This document shows, in pieces, positions 18,633 to 25,049 of a stretch of 64,000 bases of DNA. Both the position numbers and the translations under genes were made by a program. The notes beneath the pieces are model-generated. The model made no database searches. It had not been told where the DNA came from and was given only the letters and a program-made list of their open reading frames with translations. The stretch spans positions 62,001 through 126,000 of the forward strand of contig DYJA01000007.1 in assembly GCA_020723345.1 (NCBI GenBank), in the 5' to 3' direction. Source of the stretch: Candidatus Aquidulcis sp. (GTDB taxonomy: Bacteria > Chloroflexota > Anaerolineae > UBA4142). The first letter of the stretch is position 1, and each line of letters opens with the position of its first letter.

Positions 18633-19982
18633 TCACGGCTGGCGCGATTTAGCGTTGTTGATTTCATAAACATAGATCTCCGCATTCCCTTGTCCCAAAC
18701 CCTGCCCGCCGCTTTGTCCAGAGAAAATTCTATTTCCTCCGACTTCAAGCGACGGTCGCAAACTGCCTCCGCCAGGTCCCCACCCAGTGCTCTTGATTTG
18801 CTCTTGCAAAACCAAGTTGAAATCCTTATCGAAAATCTTGATCCAGGCAATGTGCTGTCCTGCGGGCGGACTACCGGCGGACTGTTTGTACGTCACATAG
18901 AGATAGTTGCCAGCGGTTTTCAAGCCAGCCACATAATTCTCTCGATCGTTCGATTCCGCTGAAATAATCTTGACGTCCTTTCGTGCGTCGAACGTCCAGT
19001 CTCGGTTCATTCTTACCACAATCACATCGGATGGCGCGCCATCGTCAGCGGTTTCAATTATCCCTTGGTCTGCAACCGTGGTTGGCAACGCCATGATGAT
19101 CTTGTCGTTCCAGAATTGCAAACTGGCTACGCGCGCCCGTCCATCCGCCGCCGCGGACAAATCCAAGTCGAACTCGGACAACTTTTTCAAATCCTCCTTG
19201 CGGAACTCTCTCACCCGGTAAATCGTCTTGCCCGACTTGGCTAGTGTGTGTTTCAGACGCGTAACGACGAACACAGTATCGGTCCCGATCAACGGCGCAG
19301 GATCATCGAGTAATTCTCCACCATCTTGCAGTTCTGCCAAAGATTTGCTGCTCGTAATCGGCGTGGCAGTATAGGCGACGCGATCAAAGCGGTCGTCTAG
19401 AGTATATTTGGCGCCCCACAGATAGGTTGCGCCGGTGGTCGGCGAAGTCGGTTTGTGCGTTTCGTAGAACGCGTACAGAAACCGATCATCGGACGCCACC
19501 CGGAGATCGGTGGGACCGCCATACTGCGTCGTCGTCGAAACCAAAGTTTTGGACGCAATTACTTGTTCCATATTTGTGTCGTAGATTTTCAGGTTGAACC
19601 TTCTGCCGTCCCGGACCGAGATATTGCCAAGATAGACGACAAACACCCTGGTTGCCATCGCGACAATTTCCGGTCTGGCTGAACCATGTTCCGCCTCCGT
19701 GGTGATGGCGATTTTTTTAATCAGCCGCAGCGAGGTGGGCATTGCAGAGACAGTAGCAACACGTTCGGGGGTGTTGGGAAGGCGCGTCGCTGGAGCAGTC
19801 GCCACAGATGTTGCTGGGGCAACCGGCGGTGGCGCGGGAGCGATCCTGACAACGCTTGGCGCGATTGTCGGCGCGGCAATCGTCGCGGTTGGCTCCGGCG
19901 CGCGCGCGAGTTGTCCGCGCTGACACGCGCTTGATGCCAACCCGAATATGAACAAGCATGTGAGGATTACAATTTTCTTCAT
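18633..19982 (-). CDS. uncharacterised lipoprotein, probable beta-propeller
   Basis: About 449 aa beginning MKKIVILTCLF with lipobox SSACQRG and a long Ala/Pro/Thr linker. After residue 90 there are repeated strand-turn segments of WD/sialidase-like character (VFVVYLGNISVRDGRRFNLK, DDRFLYAFYETH, NYLYVTYKQS, HIAWIKIFDKDFNLV), suggesting a propeller that recites a set of measured blades. No catalytic motif is evident. It sits 13 nt before the propeller/esterase lipoprotein and shares with it the segment ACQRGQ-ARAPEPTAT, both in protein and DNA. Exposed on the outer membrane face; role unknown. Confidence 0.7.
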   Translation of the reverse strand: MKKIVILTCLFIFGLASSACQRGQLARAPEPTATIAAPTIAPSVVRIAPAPPPVAPATSVATAPATRLPNTPERVATVSAMPTSLRLIKKIAITTEAEHGSARPEIVAMATRVFVVYLGNISVRDGRRFNLKIYDTNMEQVIASKTLVSTTTQYGGPTDLRVASDDRFLYAFYETHKPTSPTTGATYLWGAKYTLDDRFDRVAYTATPITSSKSLAELQDGGELLDDPAPLIGTDTVFVVTRLKHTLAKSGKTIYRVREFRKEDLKKLSEFDLDLSAAADGRARVASLQFWNDKIIMALPTTVADQGIIETADDGAPSDVIVVRMNRDWTFDARKDVKIISAESNDRENYVAGLKTAGNYLYVTYKQSAGSPPAGQHIAWIKIFDKDFNLVLQEQIKSTGWGPGGGSLRPSLEVGGNRIFSGQSGGQGLGQGNAEIYVYEINNAKSRQP

Positions 19983-19999
19983 CCTTCCGCCTTCATTCT

Positions 20000-20941
20000 T
20001 TATTTCGCGTGTTGTTTGAAAAATTCCCACATCAATTCAGTCGCCGAAATTTCGCGCGTCGGCGCGTCGAGCAGAGCGGTGAGACGATCTCCACCGGGCC
20101 AGGCGTGCCCGCCGCCTTTGATCGCGTACAACTCGACGCCGGTTCTGTTTGCGCAATTCGCGTACGTGTCGTGAACGATGTTGCCGCGTTCGGCGCGCGT
20201 CGGGGTTCCCGCGCAGCGATTGTGCTGCGACCAAAACGCCATCGCGTACGCGACCGATTTGTCTTCGCGCGGATGCGGATCGGCTTGCTGTTTGGGTACG
20301 CCGCCGTCGTACAGCACGTTGCGATCTGCCGTGCCGTGAAACGCGATGACGGACACCGGCTGCGTCGGTTTGCACTCGACGTTGAGCGCGCCCGCGACCG
20401 GCGCAATCGCCGCGAGTTGGTCGGAGAGTTCACACGCAAGCCGGTACGCCATCATCCCGCCGTTCGAGATGCCGGTCGCGTAAACGCGCCGCGCGTCAAT
20501 TGGATAATCGCGCGCCAGTTGTTCGATCAGCGCGCGGATGAAACCCACATCGTCAATTTTGTGATCGAGCGCGTAGCCGCAGCAGTTGCCGGAATTCCAC
20601 GTCAGCAGTTTGTCGTCGAGTCGACCGGTGCCGTCGGGATAAACGGCGATGAAATTTTCCTTGTCGGTGAGCGCGCTCATGCCGGTCATGCGCGCCGCGC
20701 TTGCCGCGTTGCCGCCGCCGCCGTGCAAAACGATCACGAGTGGGAGCGGTGCGTTGCCGATGACGGGCGGCAAATGGACGAGGTACGCGCGTTCGCGTCC
20801 GGCGAAAGCGAGCGATTGAGTGTAATCGCCCGGTTTCAAATTCGGAATCGGCGTTGGCGTTGTTCGCGCAGTCGGGGCGATCCGCGTACAACCAGCCGCG
20901 CTGAGCGCGAGCAGCAGAAAGAAAATCGCGCAACGGCTCAT
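20000..20941 (-). CDS. lipoprotein PHB-depolymerase-family esterase (LpqC-like)
   Basis: About 313 aa; GAGGAG precedes the ATG at 20941. Lipobox LSAAGC, short Thr/Pro linker, then an esterase of the polyhydroxybutyrate depolymerase/feruloyl-esterase (CE1-like) group: LVIVLHGGGGNAASAARMTG (oxyanion hole), FIAVYPDGTGR, ATGISNGGMMAYRLACE (nucleophile Ser in G-x-S-x-G), VIAFHGTADRNVLYDGG (Asp) and KGGGHAWPGGD (His). These enzymes cleave esters of PHB oligomers, acetylxylan or hydroxycinnamates; the substrate cannot be read from sequence. It is an upstream neighbour of other secreted hydrolases in the same direction. Confidence 0.88.
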   Translation of the reverse strand: MSRCAIFFLLLALSAAGCTRIAPTARTTPTPIPNLKPGDYTQSLAFAGRERAYLVHLPPVIGNAPLPLVIVLHGGGGNAASAARMTGMSALTDKENFIAVYPDGTGRLDDKLLTWNSGNCCGYALDHKIDDVGFIRALIEQLARDYPIDARRVYATGISNGGMMAYRLACELSDQLAAIAPVAGALNVECKPTQPVSVIAFHGTADRNVLYDGGVPKQQADPHPREDKSVAYAMAFWSQHNRCAGTPTRAERGNIVHDTYANCANRTGVELYAIKGGGHAWPGGDRLTALLDAPTREISATELMWEFFKQHAK

Positions 20942-20952
20942 CGTTTTGCTCC

Positions 20953-21462
20953 TCACTCTCGTCGCCGCGCTTGCCAAATCCCGAGCAACCGCAAAGGTTG
21001 ACTGATCGCGATCCACAGCGTGCCCAAGCCCGTGACGAGTCCAAAGCCGCCGAAGAGCAATCGCCCGATCAATTCGTCGCCTTTGCCGCTCGTCGTGAAC
21101 GGTCCGAACGAAGTACTGCTTTCGAACTCGCGCGCGCCGGGACCGAAACCAACCCACAGAAAGATCGCCGAAAACGCGCCCATCCCGCCGACGATCAAAA
21201 AATATTGCAGCCATTGATAAAGCGCCGATTGGTGTTCTGCCGGAGGAATGATGGTGTGGATGATGGTGAACAACCCAAAGCAAAAGAACATCAACCCGGC
21301 AACCGGGATCATCCAGCGCGGGATATCCGGACTGGATAGGTTGATCGGGATATTGCTCACGCCTAGCATCAGCATACCCAACCCGACCAAACCGAGAACC
21401 GCGCCCATCAGGATCGGCAGGCAACTCGCGATGCCTTGCGCGAATGGATTGTTTTCGTTCAT
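20953..21462 (-). CDS. small integral membrane protein, unknown function
   Basis: About 169 aa, MNENNPFAQG start. Four probable membrane helices: LPILMGAVLGLVGLGMLML, WMIPVAGLMFFCFGLFTIIH, WLQYFLIVGGMGAFSAIFLWV and LLFGGFGLVTGLGTLWIAIS, with an external loop of about 30 residues. No motif recognised. It lies 11 nt from the PHB-depolymerase-like lipoprotein and 10 nt from the hydrolase lipoprotein upstream, so it is probably co-transcribed with them. Confidence 0.7.
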   Translation of the reverse strand: MNENNPFAQGIASCLPILMGAVLGLVGLGMLMLGVSNIPINLSSPDIPRWMIPVAGLMFFCFGLFTIIHTIIPPAEHQSALYQWLQYFLIVGGMGAFSAIFLWVGFGPGAREFESSTSFGPFTTSGKGDELIGRLLFGGFGLVTGLGTLWIAISQPLRLLGIWQARRRE

Positions 21463-21472
21463 CACGCGCGCC

Positions 21473-22549
21473 TCACTTGCCGAACAACTCTTGCGCGTAC
21501 TTGACCGTGCGCTGTTCGAGTTGGCGGTCTTGTTGCTCCGGCGACATTTGCGGCGGCGACTTGGCATCGTACGTTTGATTCGGCGGATAATCGTTCAAGC
21601 GCGTCCACGGCACGCCGCCCTTGATCGCCGCGTTGATCATGTCGACCGCGTGCGCGTTATTTGGTTGGACATGATCTTTTTCCGATTGAACGCGCTGATA
21701 CGGCACGCGCACTTTGCCGATGAAATTCACCGCTTCGCGCTCCGACCAAAACGCGTTGTCGGTGCAGGGCTGCCAATGAATTCTCTCTTTCCCTGCGGCG
21801 AGATTGCAGCCCGTCGTCGTGTAGTTGCGATCGGCGGGACCTTCCCAGTCAATCAAAAATTTCACCGGCAGATCCGGATAGCGCGCGAGGACGCCGCTCC
21901 CCATCGTGATCCCGTACGAGTACGTCACGATGCCGATTTTCGACGTGTCCACGTTGGGCAAGGTCGCGGTAAAGCGAACGACGGCGGCAAGTCCGTCTTG
22001 ATGAATGAATCCGTCGAAATCTTCTTTGCCCGCGCTTTTGCCGCGTCCATCCGGATCGAACACGACGATGACGAATCCGGCGTCCGCGAGCATTTGCGCG
22101 CGATTCGGCGGATCGAGAAAGTTGCCGCCCCAGCCGATGCCGCCCGGCACGAGGACGAGCGCGGGAAGTTTACCCGAGGCGTTCTTCGGCAAAACGACCT
22201 GGGTGTACAACCGCGCGCCGCTCGTCGGATTCGTCACCCAGTACGTATTCGCCGCGCCCGCCGATTGCGGCGACGCGACGACTTTGGGCGCGGGCGCAGT
22301 TGTGGCGCTTGGCGCGGCGCGCATTTCAGTTGGGCGCGCGGCGGGTGGTTGTGGCTCGCTTGGTTTCGCGGGCAACGATGGGCGCGGGGGCAGCGTTCCT
22401 TGCAGCGGCGGTTTGAGTTGCTCGCGCGGCGGCAAGCCGGGCGAAGGCGTCGGGGTCGTCGGACCGCAACATGGCAGATCGCCGATTGAAACGCCGCAGC
22501 CAGTTGTGAAGAAAATCAAAACGGCAAGAGCGATGAGTAAGCGCGTCAT
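21473..22549 (-). CDS. lipoprotein alpha/beta hydrolase
   Basis: About 358 aa; a perfect AAAGGAGG site fixes the ATG at 22549. Lipobox FFTTGC, long Pro/Thr/Ala linker (to about residue 90), then an alpha/beta-hydrolase: LVLVPGGIGWGGNF, MLADAGFVIVVFDPDGRGKS, IGIVTYSYGITMGSGV (nucleophile Ser; the usual first Gly of G-x-S-x-G is Thr-Tyr here) and QSEKDHVQPNNAHAV (Asp/His region). It resembles dienelactone-hydrolase or BAAT-like peptidase folds. It acts outside the cytoplasmic membrane; substrate unknown. Confidence 0.78.
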   Translation of the reverse strand: MTRLLIALAVLIFFTTGCGVSIGDLPCCGPTTPTPSPGLPPREQLKPPLQGTLPPRPSLPAKPSEPQPPAARPTEMRAAPSATTAPAPKVVASPQSAGAANTYWVTNPTSGARLYTQVVLPKNASGKLPALVLVPGGIGWGGNFLDPPNRAQMLADAGFVIVVFDPDGRGKSAGKEDFDGFIHQDGLAAVVRFTATLPNVDTSKIGIVTYSYGITMGSGVLARYPDLPVKFLIDWEGPADRNYTTTGCNLAAGKERIHWQPCTDNAFWSEREAVNFIGKVRVPYQRVQSEKDHVQPNNAHAVDMINAAIKGGVPWTRLNDYPPNQTYDAKSPPQMSPEQQDRQLEQRTVKYAQELFGK

Positions 22550-22669
22550 CGTGCCTCCTTTCGCGATCCATTTTCGCGCGCGCAGGTAAAACGCAAATGA
22601 GTTTGATGTAATCGCCGTGTAAAATTTCGCTGGATTGAGATTATCACAGAACGCGAGGATTGAAAAGAG

Positions 22670-22706
22670 GTAAAAAATCCCCCACCGCGCGAGGGGAGTT
22701 GCGGGT
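22670..22706 (-). terminator. possible terminator after higBA
   Basis: On the minus strand CCCCTCGCGCGGTGGGG is followed by ATTTTTTA. The stem is short and imperfect and the sequence also resembles a dispersed CCCCTCACCC-type repeat, so this is a weak call. Confidence 0.4.
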
Positions 22707-22741
22707 GAGGGGTTGTTGCGCATTGGCAGTCGAATCGCGCG

Positions 22742-23044
22742 TCACGCGGCAAAGGCATACGTCGTCACTTCACGTTCCAGGCGCGCGCCCAATTCATCCG
22801 CTGCCACATCCAGATCGTAATCCGTTTGCAACCCCAGCCAAAACTTGGCGGAGGTGCCGAAGAAACGCGCCAGGCGCAGCGCGGTGTCCGCAGTGATCCG
22901 TCGTTTGCCCAGGACAATCTCGTTGATGCGGCGCGCGGGCACACCAATTTTCTGCGCCAGGAAATTCTGGCTGATGCCCATTGGATTCAAGAACTCTTCT
23001 TGCAGTACTTCGCCCGGATGAATTGGAGCCAGTTTCTTGCTCAT
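22742..23044 (-). CDS. higA: HigA-family antitoxin (XRE-type)
   Basis: A 100-aa protein typical of HigA. PIHPGEVLQEEFLNPMGISQ leads into the helix-turn-helix (NFLAQKIGVPARRINEIVLG KRRIT region) and TADTALRLARFFGTSAKFWLG follows, the standard HigA ending. It binds and neutralises HigB and represses the pair through an operator in the promoter; an inverted repeat at 23347-23377 is a good candidate. AGGTGAG precedes the start, 9 nt past the toxin stop codon. Confidence 0.93.
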   Translation of the reverse strand: MSKKLAPIHPGEVLQEEFLNPMGISQNFLAQKIGVPARRINEIVLGKRRITADTALRLARFFGTSAKFWLGLQTDYDLDVAADELGARLEREVTTYAFAA

Positions 23045-23053
23045 ATTCTCACC

Positions 23054-23335
23054 TCAGTGATAATCCGTGATCTCGACGTTGTAGGCATCGTTCGCGCGCC
23101 AATCAAAACAGACACGCCATTGATCGTTGATGCGGATGCTGTACTGACCAGCCCGATTGCCGCCAAGTTTCTCCAGCCGATTGGCGGGGGGAACGCGTAA
23201 ATCGCTCAACATCGCGGCGTTGTTCAGCATCCGCAATTTACGCAGTGCGACTGCTTGGATGGACGTCGGCAGTTTGCGCGAAAATTCGCGACGAAAAATC
23301 CGCTCGGTTTCGCTATCCCTGAACGTTCTGATCAC
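23054..23335 (-). CDS. higB: HigB-type toxin (RelE/ParE superfamily mRNA interferase)
   Basis: About 93 aa when started at the GTG at 23335 (IRTFRDSETERIF), the usual HigB start; the ATG at 23356 is rejected because the promoter -10 box lies between it and the GTG. KLPTSIQAVALRKLRML, LRVPPANRLEKLGGNRAGQY and SIRINDQWRVCFDW are the standard HigB blocks; the Arg and aromatic residues of the C-terminal strand are the RNA-cleavage residues in relatives. Expected to cut mRNA at the ribosome. Toxin precedes antitoxin, the normal higBA order. Confidence 0.9.
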   Translation of the reverse strand: MIRTFRDSETERIFRREFSRKLPTSIQAVALRKLRMLNNAAMLSDLRVPPANRLEKLGGNRAGQYSIRINDQWRVCFDWRANDAYNVEITDYH

Positions 23336-23341
23336 ATTGCG

Positions 23342-23377
23342 ATTATATAACGCCATGCGTTAAACGTCAAGCGTTAT
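23342..23377 (-). promoter_or_regulatory. higBA promoter inside an inverted repeat operator
   Basis: Minus-strand -35 TTGACG (23370-23365), 17-nt spacer, -10 TATAAT (23347-23342). Arms ATAACGC (23347-23353) and GCGTTAT (23371-23377) flank the spacer and touch both boxes, so a HigA dimer bound there would block polymerase. The predicted start lies within a few bases of the GTG of higB, suggesting a leaderless toxin mRNA. Confidence 0.75.
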
Positions 23378-23427
23378 CACGCGCAGTGCTACAAAAGAGT
23401 GTGCTGTGGTCGGCGGACACGCGCGGG

Positions 23428-24423
23428 TTATGCCGCCGCGCGCTGCAACCGCACGACCACGCGATTCAAGTACCGTTCCGCTTTTTCGCGATCCTGCGGA
23501 TTGCCGCGCAGCCACACGCGCGCGTACGCCAGATGTCGCTGCAAGTTGTGTTTTTCGAGCCAGCGCAAAATACTGCGCGGACGCGTCTGCCCCAATTGCT
23601 TTTCAACATCGGTCACGCGACGATGCAGCAAAACAAACTCAAAACCAATCGTCGCGAGGACGGCGAGGAAAAACATCCAGGGTGTGATCCAGGTGAGCGG
23701 CGCGGTGAAGAAAACAATGTGCCCGCGGTCGAGCAAATCCTGTCCGTTGTACAGCGCGTGCGTCCAGATCATCCACACCCACACGCCGAGCGCGGGCAAG
23801 TACCGGACCAATTTCGGCAAATAGCGCGACCAGCCGAGCGCGAGCGCGACGAACGCGGTGCTCGCCGCGTGCCCGATGAAAACGATGTCGGGTCTGCCGC
23901 GCGTCACTTGCAGTTCCGTCCCGGGCACGAGAATATTCGTGATAATGCCGGGCGTTTGGATTTTCGCGTTCGGAAGGAACATATCCTCGAACACGTTCAA
24001 CCCGATGCCGATGGCAAGCCCAACGAGCATCAGATCGGTTGCGCCGAACGCGATGCGCGCGCCGGTCAATTTCCAAAGCAGTAAAACGAGCGCGACCGAA
24101 AATAGTTTCGCGGTCTCCTCGGTGATCGGCGCGAGGAGCGCGAGATGCACGAACCTGCCATCGTTACTCCACATCGGCGGCAGGACGATGCCGATGATGA
24201 GTTGGCTCACCAACGTCGCGTGACTGATGATCAGCAAGCCGACGAAGAAAAAGACCGCGAACGCCAAGACGCGCAGCGAACGCACCGGCAAGGTGATCAA
24301 CAGGTAGAACGCGGCGAACCAGAGCGCGTTCGCGAGCGCGGGCAAAACGCCCAGCAGCGCGTAACTGATCAGCACGACGACGAACCAAATTCCAAAATAG
24401 ATCGCCCGAATGATGTTTGACAT
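23428..24423 (-). CDS. PrsW-family intramembrane metalloprotease
   Basis: About 331 aa, ATG at 24423 with CCGGAGA. Eight or more membrane helices. The PrsW signature is visible: APITEETAKLFSVAL (EE-xx-K), IGIGLNVFEDMF (N-x-F-E), GHAASTAFVALALG (His) and IWTHALYNGQD (second His), a metal-dependent abortive-infection/CAAX-like protease fold. A soluble Arg-rich tail follows (about residues 275-331). Relatives cleave anti-sigma factors; no anti-sigma gene is visible nearby. It is transcribed toward higBA. Confidence 0.82.
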   Translation of the reverse strand: MSNIIRAIYFGIWFVVVLISYALLGVLPALANALWFAAFYLLITLPVRSLRVLAFAVFFFVGLLIISHATLVSQLIIGIVLPPMWSNDGRFVHLALLAPITEETAKLFSVALVLLLWKLTGARIAFGATDLMLVGLAIGIGLNVFEDMFLPNAKIQTPGIITNILVPGTELQVTRGRPDIVFIGHAASTAFVALALGWSRYLPKLVRYLPALGVWVWMIWTHALYNGQDLLDRGHIVFFTAPLTWITPWMFFLAVLATIGFEFVLLHRRVTDVEKQLGQTRPRSILRWLEKHNLQRHLAYARVWLRGNPQDREKAERYLNRVVVRLQRAAA

Positions 24424-24439
24424 TTTGTCTCCGGAAAAT

Positions 24440-24511
24440 GGGACGCTGATTAACACGGATGAACACTGATTTATTTCTTATCTGTGTTCATCTGTGTTCA
24501 TCTGTGTCCAA
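24440..24511. repeat. inverted microrepeat (TCTGTGTTCATCTGTG family)
   Basis: GGACGCTGATTAACACGGAT on the left faces TCTGTGTTCATCTGTG and CTGTGTCC on the right, forming a long imperfect hairpin between the unknown 146-aa gene and prsW-like gene. Same family as 16514-16585. Confidence 0.75.
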
Positions 24512-24559
24512 TTCTTTTTTCTTCAATTGCTGGCGCGCTGATGGCAATGAATAGCCCTC

Positions 24560-25000
24560 TCAATTTCCTGACTGATTCTTCGCTGCCTCGACCACATCCG
24601 CCAGCGTCGTCTTGCCGCCCATGTCAGACGGGAGCAAATCGGAAAGTGGCGGTTGCGTGTAACTCGATTCGGGCGTCGCGCTCGACGAACTCGATGGCGC
24701 GGCGCTTCCACCATCGCCTCCGAACGCGCTTTCAAAAATCTGCCGCGTGAACGATCCGACCGTGTCGCGCACCGCGTCGCCGCCGGATTGTGGCTGTTGC
24801 GTCGGCACTTCCCAACCGATCAGATTGAAGAACGCGTCGCGCGTCGCCGCCCAGCCCGCGCCTGCGCCGGTGATCAGGTTGCCGATGTCGCGCCAAAATG
24901 CCGACAGCGCGTTCTTCTCGAAACTGCTGACCGCGCTTGCGACGGCGAGCCCATTGCTCTGCCACCACGCGAGCCAATTTTGAAGCAGATAATGATCCAT
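24560..25000 (-). CDS. uncharacterised 146-aa protein
   Basis: ATG at 25000 with a good GGAGGAA site. The first 80 residues are amphipathic or weakly hydrophobic helices rich in Trp (YLLQNWLAWWQSNGLAVASA, FWRDIGNLITGAGAGWAATR); the middle is a Ser/Gly/Pro-rich low-complexity stretch; the end is a short charged helix (TLADVVEAAKNQ). No signal peptide, no catalytic motif, no family recognised. It may associate with the membrane. It lies between the propeller lipoprotein and the PrsW-like gene. Confidence 0.55.
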   Translation of the reverse strand: MDHYLLQNWLAWWQSNGLAVASAVSSFEKNALSAFWRDIGNLITGAGAGWAATRDAFFNLIGWEVPTQQPQSGGDAVRDTVGSFTRQIFESAFGGDGGSAAPSSSSSATPESSYTQPPLSDLLPSDMGGKTTLADVVEAAKNQSGN

Positions 25001-25021
25001 GGATTCCTCCGTGAAGGTGTG

Positions 25022-25043
25022 GGACAAATTTGCAAATTTGTCC
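25022..25043. repeat. perfect palindrome GGACAAATTTGC.. (family of four)
   Basis: A 22-bp perfect palindrome whose right end reads CCTA, giving TAG on the minus strand; here it lies 7 nt after the stop codon of the gene at 25050. Copies at 60305-60326, 62677-62698 and 62746-62767. Confidence 0.8.
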
Positions 25044-25049
25044 TACGCG

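Noticed and set aside
20942-21424. In-frame N-terminal extension of the PHB-depolymerase-like gene
   Set aside because: The extended part has out-of-family, Arg/His-rich text and lies over the neighbouring membrane-protein gene in another frame; the ATG at 20941 has a good ribosome site and lipobox.
24484-24750. Short protein starting FICVHLCPILFSS
   Set aside because: Its first part is the CTGTGTTCATCTGTG microrepeat, a well-known source of spurious protein predictions; the rest is antisense to the 146-aa gene.
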